Under the pieces are notes generated by a model. That model made no database searches and was not told the origin of the DNA. It saw nothing but the letters and a program-made list of their open reading frames with translations. Below are positions 7,594 through 16,800 of a DNA stretch of 64,000 bases, in pieces. This DNA is from Blautia sp. An81. Its GTDB lineage: Bacteria; Bacillota; Clostridia; Lachnospirales; Lachnospiraceae. Each line of letters begins with the position of its first letter. The stretch's first letter is position 1. Made by a program: the position numbers and the translations under genes. Where the stretch lies: the NCBI RefSeq assembly GCF_002161285.1, contig NZ_NFHH01000004.1:62001-126000 (forward strand). The letters are read 5' to 3'.

Positions 7594-8445
7594 ATGAGTT
7601 TGGCAGACAAACTGTTTATTGATATGTGCCGGGATATTCTGGATAATGGTACAGATACAAAAGGAGAGAAGGTACGGCCTCATTGGGAGGATACCGGAGA
7701 GGCAGCCTATACCATCAAACGTTTTGGTGTGGTGAATCGTTATGACCTGAGAAAAGAGTTTCCAGCTTTGACTCTGCGGAAGACAGGGCTGAAAACCTGT
7801 ATGGACGAGATCCTCTGGATCTATCAGAGAAAATCCAACAATATCCACGATTTAAATGCCCATATCTGGGATGCCTGGGCAGACGAAGATGGCTCTATCG
7901 GTACCTGCTACGGAGATGTGGTGAGACGAAAATTCCTCTACAAAGGGGAAGAAGTAGACCAGATGGATTATGTGCTGAAGCAGCTGAAGGAGAATCCTTA
8001 CAGCAGGAGGATCATGACCAATCTGTATCAGTTTGAATATCTTCACAGCGGCGCCCTTGACCCATGCTGTTACAGTATGACCTATAATGTGACCAAGGAT
8101 AAAGATCAGGACAGACTGGTCCTGAACGGAGTGCTGAATCAGCGTTCTCAGGACGTGCTGGCGGCCAATAACTGGAATGTGTGCCAGTATGCTATCCTGC
8201 TTATGATGGTGGCTCAGGTTAATGACATGATTCCCGGAGAACTGGTCCATGTGATCGCCGACGCCCACATTTATGACAGGCATGTGCCGGTAATCGAGGA
8301 ACTGATCAGCAGAGAGACCTATCCTGCTCCAAAGGTTTACCTGAACCCTGAGATTAAAAACTTCTACGACTTTACTACAGCAGATCTGATCGTGGAAAAT
8401 TATCAGGCAGGGCCTCAGATTAAAAATATACCGATTGCGGTGTAA
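7594..8445 (+). CDS. thyA: Thymidylate synthase
   Basis: Converts dUMP and methylene-tetrahydrofolate to dTMP and dihydrofolate (283 aa). The nucleophile lies in DPCCYSMTYNV (about residues 158-168); the residue after the catalytic Cys is another Cys rather than the common His, in a sequence style closer to Bacillus subtilis ThyA than to the E. coli enzyme. dUMP-binding segments SRRIMTN, NQRSQDVL, NNWNVCQY and HIYDRH are present. AGAGAGGAG precedes the ATG. folA follows after 66 bp, the classical pairing that recycles dihydrofolate. Confidence 0.96.
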   Translation: MSLADKLFIDMCRDILDNGTDTKGEKVRPHWEDTGEAAYTIKRFGVVNRYDLRKEFPALTLRKTGLKTCMDEILWIYQRKSNNIHDLNAHIWDAWADEDGSIGTCYGDVVRRKFLYKGEEVDQMDYVLKQLKENPYSRRIMTNLYQFEYLHSGALDPCCYSMTYNVTKDKDQDRLVLNGVLNQRSQDVLAANNWNVCQYAILLMMVAQVNDMIPGELVHVIADAHIYDRHVPVIEELISRETYPAPKVYLNPEIKNFYDFTTADLIVENYQAGPQIKNIPIAV

Positions 8446-8511
8446 GTATGTTTTTTGAAAAAGACTGCTGAGAATACAGCAATATGGAACAGAGAACAGG
8501 AGAAAACAGAC

Positions 8512-9003
8512 ATGAATTTAATTGTAGCTGTGGATTCCAACTGGGAAATCGGAAAAGATAACAAACTGCTGGTGAGCATTCCCGCAGATATGAAGTTTTT
8601 CAGGACAACTACTACAGGAAAGGTAGTGATCATGGGAAGAAAAACTCTGGAGAGTTTTCCGAACGGACTGCCGCTGAAAAACAGAGTCAATATTGTTCTG
8701 ACAGGAAATAAAGATTATAAGGTGAAAGACGCTGTGGTGGTCCACAGCGTGGAAGAAGCTCTGGAAGAAGCCGGCAAATATCCTGCGGAAGATGTATATG
8801 TGATCGGCGGCGACAGCGTTTACCGCCAGATGCTTCCCTACTGCAGCAAGGCTCATGTGACCAAGATTGATTTTGCCTACCAGGCAGATACTTTCTTCCC
8901 AAATCTGGATGAAATGGAAGAGTGGAAGATTACAGAGGAAAGTGAAGAACAGACCTATTTTAATCTGGAGTATGCTTTTGTAACTTATGAAAAGAAAGAA
9001 TAA
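8512..9003 (+). CDS. folA: Dihydrofolate reductase
   Basis: NADPH-dependent reduction of dihydrofolate to tetrahydrofolate (163 aa, normal length). MNLIVAVDSNWEIGKDNKL is the standard N-terminus; IPADMKFFRTTTTGKVVIMGRKTLESFP holds the substrate acid and the cofactor loop; VYVIGGDSVYRQML (about residues 99-112) is the conserved GG motif. The ATG at 8512 fits the family start and has AGGAG upstream; the frame open from 8455 does not. It is the last gene of thyA-folA, closed by a bidirectional terminator. Confidence 0.96.
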   Translation: MNLIVAVDSNWEIGKDNKLLVSIPADMKFFRTTTTGKVVIMGRKTLESFPNGLPLKNRVNIVLTGNKDYKVKDAVVVHSVEEALEEAGKYPAEDVYVIGGDSVYRQMLPYCSKAHVTKIDFAYQADTFFPNLDEMEEWKITEESEEQTYFNLEYAFVTYEKKE

Positions 9004-9027
9004 GAGCCTGTATATCAGGCAATTATT

Positions 9028-9055
9028 AAAAACAGGGGCCGCAGCCCCTGTTTTT
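9028..9055. terminator. Bidirectional terminator between folA and ilvE
   Basis: A perfect 12-bp palindrome, AAAAACAGGGGC and GCCCCTGTTTTT with a 4-nt loop, serves both convergent genes. Confidence 0.92.
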
Positions 9056-9071
9056 ACGTCAAAAGAAATGT

Positions 9072-10097
9072 TTACTCAATCACTTTGATCCAGCCTTCCG
9101 GTGCTTCGATCCTTCCCATCTGGATGCCGGTCAGGGTATCGTACAGCTTCTGGGTAACAGGTCCCATAGCTTCCATACCGCTTGGGAAGCAGATGTCTTT
9201 TCCGTGGTCTACAATCTTTCCTACAGGAGAGATAACGGCGGCAGTTCCGCACAGACCGCATTCTGCAAATTCCGGTACTTCTTCAAAGAAGACTTCTCTT
9301 TCTTCTACTTCCATTCCCAGGTATTTCTCAGCTACATATTCCAGAGAACGGCGGGTGATAGAAGGCAGGATACTGTTGGATTTTGGTGTTACCAGCTTGT
9401 TGTCTTTGGTGATAAAGATAAAGTTGGCGCCGCCGGTTTCTTCTACCTTTGTTCTGGTGGCAGCGTCCAGATACATGTTTTCATCAAAGCCCTGGTTGTG
9501 AGCGTCTACGATAGCATGAAGGCTCATGGCGTAGTTCAGTCCTGCTTTGATATGTCCGGTTCCGTGAGGAGCAGCCCGGTCAAAATCACAGACACGGATG
9601 GTAATGGGTTTTGCCCCGCCTTTGAAGTAAGGGCCTACCGGTGTGGTAAATACACGGAACTGGTATTCATCTGCAGGTTTAACGCCGATCACAGGATTGC
9701 TTCCGAACATATAAGGACGGATATATAAAGTGGCTCCTGATCCGTAAGGAGGCACATAAGCTGCATTTGCTTTTACAGTCTGAACCACAGCGTCTACGAA
9801 ACGGTCTGCGGGGAATACGGGCATTTCCAGTCTCTTTGCGGAATTTACCATACGCTCTGCGTTTAAGTCAGGACGGAAGGTCACAATACGTCCGTCCTCT
9901 GTGGTGTAGGCTTTTAATCCTTCAAAGACAGACTGAGAATACTGGAGCACTCCTGCGCACTCGCTGATGGTTACCATATCATCCTGTGTTAAAACACCAT
10001 CATCCCAGGCTCCATCTTTAAAATTAGATACATAACGGTAATCGGTCTTCATATAAGCAAAGCCCAGATTTGACCAGTCAATGTTCTTTTTTTCCAT
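9072..10097 (-). CDS. ilvE: Branched-chain amino-acid aminotransferase
   Basis: Class IV PLP enzyme of 341 aa that makes or degrades leucine, isoleucine and valine with 2-oxoglutarate/glutamate. SQSVFEGLKAY, RPDLNAERM, the PLP-lysine region HGTGHIKAGLNYAMS, and EETGGANFIF followed by SILPSITRRS are all typical. The ATG at 10097 was chosen because GGAGG lies eight bases upstream; an ATG at 10112 overlaps that site. It is monocistronic, with its own promoter at 10171-10199, and I see no T-box in its leader. Confidence 0.95.
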   Translation of the reverse strand: MEKKNIDWSNLGFAYMKTDYRYVSNFKDGAWDDGVLTQDDMVTISECAGVLQYSQSVFEGLKAYTTEDGRIVTFRPDLNAERMVNSAKRLEMPVFPADRFVDAVVQTVKANAAYVPPYGSGATLYIRPYMFGSNPVIGVKPADEYQFRVFTTPVGPYFKGGAKPITIRVCDFDRAAPHGTGHIKAGLNYAMSLHAIVDAHNQGFDENMYLDAATRTKVEETGGANFIFITKDNKLVTPKSNSILPSITRRSLEYVAEKYLGMEVEEREVFFEEVPEFAECGLCGTAAVISPVGKIVDHGKDICFPSGMEAMGPVTQKLYDTLTGIQMGRIEAPEGWIKVIE

Positions 10098-10170
10098 TTT
10101 AGGTTCCTCCATTCCTGCCGCCAGATTGCGGTATGTATTATTTATAGATATAGTAAATTAAGTTTTTATC

Positions 10171-10199
10171 ATTATAAAACTTTAATGTGTGAATTGCAA
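10171..10199 (-). promoter_or_regulatory. Sigma-A promoter of ilvE
   Basis: Minus-strand TTGCAA (10194-10199), 17-bp spacer, TATAAT (10171-10176). Confidence 0.75.
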
Positions 10200-10210
10200 G
10201 AGAAGTTCCG

Positions 10211-10239
10211 TTGCTTTTTTATATTCTTTCATATATAAT
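10211..10239 (+). promoter_or_regulatory. Sigma-A promoter of xpaC-telA
   Basis: TTGCTT (10211-10216), 17-bp spacer, TATAAT (10234-10239). It lies back to back with the ilvE promoter. Confidence 0.75.
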
Positions 10240-10292
10240 CAAAAGTAAAAGCAGCCTTTCGGGGCGAAAATCTAAGATCAGGAAGTGAAATT

Positions 10293-11561
10293 ATGGCTGG
10301 AAATGACTGGAACAATCTAGGACGGGAAGTAAAGGATATTGTACAGCATGCAATAGATACAGGAGACTTCGGGAGACTGAACCGGGACCTGGGCGTGACA
10401 CTGGAGAATGCTCTTGGAAATGTGGCGGACAGCCTAAAAAATGCGGGACGGCGGGGAATGGGAAACTATGGGAACTATTCTCAAAATCCCGGCGGCCAGC
10501 CCTATGGACCGGGTAACGGGTACAGTACAAAATACAGTTACCGTCCCTTTGGAAGAAGCCATTCTTATGAAAAATATGACAGTTCATCCAGAAGGATGAA
10601 AGAGGCCAGAGAAGAATTTGCCCTTTTTGTAAATACGGGATGGGCCAGAGCTATGGGGATCTTGTTTACTACTCTGGGAATTGCCCTTACGCTTATGTTT
10701 GGGATAACTGTGGCATCTCTTGGGATTGCTTCTATTTTTATTGGCCCCCTGGCGGCAAAGATGGGCACAGTTCTGATGATTTTTCTCCCGGCTATGGCTA
10801 TCAGCCTTATCATGGCCATTTGCGGCAATCATCTGAGAAAGAAGATAAAAAGATTCCGTTCTTATGTAAAGACCCTGAACGGAAAACCTTATGGAACCAT
10901 TAAAGAACTGGCCAAAGGCGTCAGAAAATCAGAAAATTTTGTACGGAAAGATCTGAAGAAAATGATCAAAAAGCAGATGTTTCTGGAAGGCCACCTGGAT
11001 AAGGGGGAGACCTGCCTGATTGCCAGTGATGATGCTTATGACCAATATCTTGCAGCGGAGAAAAACGCTCAGCAGATGAAGGAGCAGGAGGCCGCAGACC
11101 CCAGGAAAAAGCTCTCAGAAGAAGTGAAGAAAGTCATTGAAGAGGGAGATCGTTATATCGAAGAAATCCGGAGAAGCAACGACGCTATTCCAGGAATCGA
11201 GGTTTCCAATAAAATGTACCATCTGGAAAATGTGATCCGCAGGATCTTCCAGAGAGTAGAGCAGCATCCGGAGCTCATTGATGACCTGCATAAATTTATG
11301 GACTATTATCTCCCCACTACTATGAAGCTCCTGAAAGCCTACGAGGAGCTGGATAAACAGGATGTAGAGGGTGAAAATATCAAGACGGCAAAGCAGGAGA
11401 TTGAAAATACCCTGGATACTATTAATACAGCCTTTGAGAATCTTCTGGACAGTTTTTATAAGGACACTGCATGGGATGTATCTACAGATATTTCAGTGTT
11501 GAAGACCATGCTGGCCCAGGAAGGCCTTACAGGAGACGATGATTTTAATAAGAAAGGATAA
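10293..11561 (+). CDS. xpaC: XpaC-like membrane protein (5-bromo-4-chloroindolyl phosphate hydrolysis family)
   Basis: 422-aa protein. Residues 1-110 are polar with a Gly/Tyr/Asn-rich stretch; about residues 115-185 hold three hydrophobic segments (GILFTTLGIALTLMFG onward). The remainder is a helical, charged XpaC domain with coiled-coil character. The name comes from a dye-hydrolysis phenotype in Bacillus; the true function is unknown. It lies 6 bp upstream of a telA-like gene, the arrangement also found for xpaC-yaaN in B. subtilis, where the pair is associated with envelope stress and toxic-anion tolerance. A membrane-tethered scaffold for the TelA protein is plausible (inference). Confidence 0.85.
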   Translation: MAGNDWNNLGREVKDIVQHAIDTGDFGRLNRDLGVTLENALGNVADSLKNAGRRGMGNYGNYSQNPGGQPYGPGNGYSTKYSYRPFGRSHSYEKYDSSSRRMKEAREEFALFVNTGWARAMGILFTTLGIALTLMFGITVASLGIASIFIGPLAAKMGTVLMIFLPAMAISLIMAICGNHLRKKIKRFRSYVKTLNGKPYGTIKELAKGVRKSENFVRKDLKKMIKKQMFLEGHLDKGETCLIASDDAYDQYLAAEKNAQQMKEQEAADPRKKLSEEVKKVIEEGDRYIEEIRRSNDAIPGIEVSNKMYHLENVIRRIFQRVEQHPELIDDLHKFMDYYLPTTMKLLKAYEELDKQDVEGENIKTAKQEIENTLDTINTAFENLLDSFYKDTAWDVSTDISVLKTMLAQEGLTGDDDFNKKG

Positions 11562-11567
11562 ATAGCC

Positions 11568-12710
11568 ATGAGTGATGAATTAAAAGATTTTACGGTGACG
11601 CCTACACTGACATTTGAACCTCTGAAAGAGGAGGCTCCTGTGGCAGAGATGAAAAAAGAAGAGCCTAAGGCTCCTGAAATGGATGACAGTATTCTTTCTC
11701 CGGAAGAGAGAAAGATGGTAGATGATTTTTCCAAGCAGATCGATATCCGTAATTCTGCGGCAATCCTTCAGTACGGAGCAGGAACCCAGAAGAAGATGGC
11801 GGACTTTTCCGAGGAAGCGCTGGATAAGGTTCGGACCAAGGATTTAGGCGAGGTGGGAGATCTGCTGGAAAATGTGGTCACCGAGCTGAAAAGCTTTGAT
11901 GCTGAAGAAGAACGGAAAGGTATTATAGGATTCTTTAAAAGAGGAACCGATAAGCTGGAGTCCATGAAGAATAAATATGCCAAGGCAGAGACCAACATCA
12001 GTAAAATCGTGGAGGTCCTGGAGAAACATCAGATTCAGCTTATGAAGGATGCGGCTACCATGGATAAAATGTATGCCCTGAACCTGAATTATTTCAAAGA
12101 GCTTTCCATGTATATCCTGGCAGGAAAGAAGAAACTGGAGGAGATCCGTACTACAGAACTGCCCCAGCTTGTAAACAAAGCACAGATGACCAATCTGCCG
12201 GAGGATGCCCAGGCGGCTAAGGATCTGGACTCCATGTGCACTCGTTTTGAGAAAAAAATTCATGACCTGGAGCTGACCAGGATGATCTGTATTCAGACAG
12301 CTCCTCAGATCCGTCTGGTTCAAGGGAACGATACCCAGATGGCAGAGAAGATTCAGTCTACCATTGTGAATACCATTCCTCTGTGGAAGAGCCAGATGGT
12401 CATAGCTCTGGGAATCGCCCATTCCACAGAAGCGGCAAAAGCTCAGCGTGAAGTAACAGATATGACTAATGCCCTTCTTCAGAAAAATGCAGAGACTCTC
12501 AAGCTTGCTACAGTGGAAGCTGCCAGAGAGTCAGAGAGAGGAATTGTGGATATTGAAACACTGAAAAAGACTAACGAATCCCTTATCAGCACCTTTGATG
12601 AAGTGATGAATATCCAGAAGGAAGGACGAGAGAAGAGAAGAGCTGCAGAGGCGGAGATCTATCGTCTGGAGGGTGAATTAAAGGAAAAACTTCTGCAGAT
12701 ACAGAAATAA
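11568..12710 (+). CDS. telA: TelA/KlaA-family toxic-anion resistance protein
   Basis: 380-aa soluble, almost wholly helical protein of the TelA family (tellurite resistance, YaaN-like). Residues 1-45 are acidic and proline-rich, followed by the family core from about 45 (LSPEERKMVDDFSKQIDIRN) to the end with long coiled coils. No catalytic motif is known for the family. It is in an operon with xpaC, 6 bp apart. Members often sit with stress genes, but the biochemical role is unresolved. Confidence 0.9.
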   Translation: MSDELKDFTVTPTLTFEPLKEEAPVAEMKKEEPKAPEMDDSILSPEERKMVDDFSKQIDIRNSAAILQYGAGTQKKMADFSEEALDKVRTKDLGEVGDLLENVVTELKSFDAEEERKGIIGFFKRGTDKLESMKNKYAKAETNISKIVEVLEKHQIQLMKDAATMDKMYALNLNYFKELSMYILAGKKKLEEIRTTELPQLVNKAQMTNLPEDAQAAKDLDSMCTRFEKKIHDLELTRMICIQTAPQIRLVQGNDTQMAEKIQSTIVNTIPLWKSQMVIALGIAHSTEAAKAQREVTDMTNALLQKNAETLKLATVEAARESERGIVDIETLKKTNESLISTFDEVMNIQKEGREKRRAAEAEIYRLEGELKEKLLQIQK

Positions 12711-12794
12711 GGGACAGAATTTTGAACGGACAGGAGTTCCCCAATATTCTGGAAATATGAAATATAAGCTTTCATGGGAATGGAGGAAAAGGAC

Positions 12795-13847
12795 ATGTAT
12801 CGTGATCATACCAGAGTGGTGCAGATCGGAGACAGGAAGATCGGAGGAGGAAATCCTATTCTGATCCAGTCTATGACCAATACCAAGACGGAAGATATAG
12901 AAGGAACCGTAAAACAGATCCTGGCCCTGGAGGCGGCTGGATGTGAGATTATCCGCTGTACGGTGCCTACCATAGAGGCGGCCAGAGCTGTAAAAGAGAT
13001 AAAAAAACAGATCCATATCCCCCTGGTGGCAGATATCCATTTTGATTACAAGATGGCTATAGCGGCTATGGAAAACGGCGCCGATAAGATTCGGATCAAC
13101 CCGGGAAATATCGGGGGAAAAGAAAAGATCAAGGCGGTAGTGGACACTGCCAGGGAGAGAAATATTCCCATACGGGTAGGGGTCAACAGCGGTTCTCTGG
13201 AAAAGGAACTGGTAAAAAAATATGACGGGGTTACGGCAGAAGGACTGGTGGAAAGCGCCCTTGATAAGGTGAAGATCATTGAAGACCTGGGGTATGACAA
13301 CCTGGTGATCAGTATCAAATCTTCAGATGTGATGATGTGCGTAAAAGCCCATGAACTTCTGGCAGAGCAGACCAGCTATCCTCTTCATGTGGGAATCACA
13401 GAAGCCGGGACTCTTTATTCCGGAAATATCAAGTCTGCCGTGGGACTGGGGATTATCCTTTACCAGGGAATCGGAGATACCATCCGGGTATCTCTTACGG
13501 GAGATCCTGTGGAGGAGATTAAGTCTGCCAAGAGGATCCTGAAGACTCTGAACTTGAGAAAGGGCGGGGTGGAAGTAGTGTCCTGTCCTACCTGCGGACG
13601 GACCCAGATCGATCTTATCGGACTGGCAAATCAGGTAGAGACCATGGTACAGGAGTTCCCTCTGGATATTAAGGTGGCGGTCATGGGCTGTGTGGTAAAC
13701 GGTCCGGGAGAAGCCAAAGAGGCAGACATCGGCATTGCAGGCGGCAAAGGCGAGGGCCTTCTGATCAAGAAGGGAGAAATCGTCAGAAAGGTACCTGAGG
13801 ATCAGCTTTTGCAGGTGCTCCGTCAGGAACTGGAGAATTGGAAGTAA
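12795..13847 (+). CDS. ispG: 4-hydroxy-3-methylbut-2-enyl diphosphate synthase (IspG/GcpE)
   Basis: Penultimate enzyme of the MEP isoprenoid pathway, a [4Fe-4S] protein converting methylerythritol cyclodiphosphate to HMBPP (350 aa). The TIM barrel covers most of the protein (PILIQSMTNTKTED near the start, VADIHFDYKMA, KIRINPGNIG). The cluster ligands are CPTCGR and GCVVNGPGEA in the C-terminal third. The ATG at 12795 has GGAGG eight bases upstream, while ATGs at 12774 and 12780 do not. It is followed 19 bp later by polC, so the two may be co-transcribed. An anaerobe with the MEP route is implied. Confidence 0.96.
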   Translation: MYRDHTRVVQIGDRKIGGGNPILIQSMTNTKTEDIEGTVKQILALEAAGCEIIRCTVPTIEAARAVKEIKKQIHIPLVADIHFDYKMAIAAMENGADKIRINPGNIGGKEKIKAVVDTARERNIPIRVGVNSGSLEKELVKKYDGVTAEGLVESALDKVKIIEDLGYDNLVISIKSSDVMMCVKAHELLAEQTSYPLHVGITEAGTLYSGNIKSAVGLGIILYQGIGDTIRVSLTGDPVEEIKSAKRILKTLNLRKGGVEVVSCPTCGRTQIDLIGLANQVETMVQEFPLDIKVAVMGCVVNGPGEAKEADIGIAGGKGEGLLIKKGEIVRKVPEDQLLQVLRQELENWK

Positions 13848-13866
13848 ACAAAGGAGGCATTGCTTC

Positions 13867-16800
13867 ATGGAGAAAGCATTTCTGGAGGTGTTCCGGAATC
13901 TGGAGCTTGTGGGAGAGCTGCGGGCTCTCCTGGAGGAAGTAGTGGTAACGAAAGTTTCCATTAACCAGAAAAGGGATCATGTCCGGATTTATATCCGCAG
14001 CAGGCAGTGGATTCATAAGAAATATATTTACACCCTGGAGCATACCATTGCATCCCAATGTTTTCCAGGGGTGCCTATGAAAGTGAAAATCCTGGAGAGG
14101 TTTGACCTCTCCAGTCAGTATACGCCGGAAATCTTTCTGGATGCGTACCGCTCTTCCATGGCGCTGGAACTGAAACATTACAGCATTCTGGTATTTAATA
14201 TGTTCCGGAATGCTGTTATTACGTTTCCCCAGACAGATACCATGCACATGGTCCTTGAATCCAATGTGCTGGCAAAAAGCAAAGAGAATGAGCTTATCCA
14301 GTACATAGAAAAGGTCTTTTGCGAGCGCTGCGCCTTTTCTTTGAAGGTGGAGGCAGAGTACCAGGAAGCCAAAGAAAGCAAGGTTCGGAAAAACAGTGAG
14401 CTCCAGCTTCAGCAGGAGGCGGCTCATATTATAGAGATGTCCTCTTTCGGAAAGCATCAGGAAGAAGACTCCATGGAGGCTGAAGGAGAGGATATCAGGG
14501 AGAAACAGGAGGCTGCAGGGACAGAGAATAAAACTGGAGAGAAAAAAGAAAGTTCCGGAGATGGAACAAAGAAGACAGAGAAAAACGGGAAGCAGGAAAA
14601 GGAAGGAAAATCCGGGAAATCCTTTAAAGGTGATAAAGGAAGAGCCAGAGGAGACCGGAGTTTCTCTGACTTTAAGAGGAGCGTAAAGCGTTCCGACAAT
14701 CCCGACGTGCTCTACGGAAGGGACTTTGAAGACGAGGCTATTCCCTTGGAAAATATCCAGACGGAGATGGGAGAAGTCTGTGTCCGGGGACAGATCATGA
14801 CACTGGAGACCAGAGAAATCCGGAACGAAAAGACCATTATCATCTTTTCCATTACGGATTTCAGCGACTCTATTACTGTGAAAATGTTTGCCAGAAATGA
14901 CCAGGTAGGAGAAATCCTGGAAGGGATCAAGGCCAAGGCTTTTATTAAACTGAAGGGAGTCACTACTATTGACCGGTACGACAGTGAACTGACCATTGGT
15001 TCTGTAGTGGGGATCAAGAAAATCCCCAGTTTTGAGAACAGCCGGACAGATAACAGCCCGGAGAAAAGAGTAGAGCTCCACTGTCATACCAAGATGAGCG
15101 ATATGGACGGAGTGTCCGATGCAAAAGCAATCATCAAAAGAGCTTACGAGTGGGGCCATAAGGCCATTGCCATTACAGACCATGGTGTGGTCCAGGCCTT
15201 TCCGGAGGCCAACCACTGTTTCGACGCCTGGGGAGGTGTGGTTCCTCAGGATTCAGATTTTAAGGTGATCTATGGCATGGAGGCTTATCTGGTAGACGAT
15301 CTGAAAGGAATCGTAGACAACAGCCAGGGCCAGTCCCTTCAAGGAACCTATGTGGTCTTTGATATAGAGACCACGGGTTTTTCTGCCATGAAAGATAAAA
15401 TCATAGAGATCGGCGCTGTCCGGGTGGAGGATGGAAAAATCACAGACCGGTTTTCTCAGTTTGTGAATCCACAGATTCCCATTCCTTTCCGGATCCAGCA
15501 GCTTACCAGCATCAATGACAGTATGGTACAGGACGCGTCCACTATCGACAAGGTACTGCCGGAATTTGAACAGTTCTGCCAGGGGGCAGTGATGGTGGCC
15601 CACAATGCCGGTTTTGATATGAGTTTTATCAAAAAGAATTATGAAGACCTGGGAATTGACAGAGATGATACCATTGTGGATACTGTGGGAATGGCCCGAT
15701 TCCTCCTTCCACAGTTGAACCGGTTTAAGCTGGATACAGTGGCAAAAGCTGTGGGTGTATCTCTGCAGAACCATCACCGGGCAGTAGATGACGCCGAGTG
15801 TACGGCAGAGATTTTTGTGAAATTTATTAAAATGTGTGAGGAGAGAGACATTTTTAATCTGGACCAGCTCAACGAGAAAGGGGCAGTGTCTGTCCACACT
15901 ATCCAGAAAATGCCTACATATCATGCTATTATCCTGGCGAAAAATGATATAGGAAGGGTAAATCTTTATCATCTGGTATCGGATTCCCACCTGATCTACT
16001 ACAACCGGAGGCCAAGAGTGCCCAAGAGCCTGTACCTGAAATACCAGGAGGGGCTGATGATTGGTTCAGCCTGTGAGGCGGGAGAACTTTACCAGGCTGT
16101 ATTAAACGGCAGACCAGATGCTGAGATTGCCAGAATCGTAAATTTCTATGATTATCTGGAAATCCAGCCCATTGGAAACAACGCCTTTATGCTCCGGGAT
16201 CCGGACCGTGATGATATTCAGACAGAGGAAGACCTTCAGGAAATCAACCGGAAGATTGTGAAGCTGGGAGAGTCTTTTAATAAGCCGGTAGTGGCTACCT
16301 GTGACGTCCATTTCCTGGATCCGGAAGACGAGGTATACCGTCGTATCATCATGGCAGGAAAGGGCTTTGACGATGCGGACCAGCAGGCTCCGCTATACCT
16401 GCGGACCACAGAGGAAATGCTGGAGGAATTTTCTTATCTGGGAAGAGAAAAGGCAGAAGAAATCGTTATTACCAATACCAATAAGATTGCAGATATGGTG
16501 GAGAAAATATCCCCTATCCATAAGGGAAAATGCCCGCCGGTTATCGAGAACTCCGACAATATGCTCAGAGAAATCTGCTACAATAAAGCTCATGAGATTT
16601 ATGGGGAAAACCTTCCCAAGGTGGTTGAAGAGCGTCTGGAGAGAGAGTTGAATTCCATTATCTCCAACGGCTATGCAGTTATGTATATGATCGCACAGAA
16701 GCTGGTGTGGAAGAGCAACAGTGACGGTTATCTTGTAGGGTCCAGAGGTTCAGTAGGATCCTCTTTTGCGGCTACTATGTCGGGAATCACAGAGGTAAAT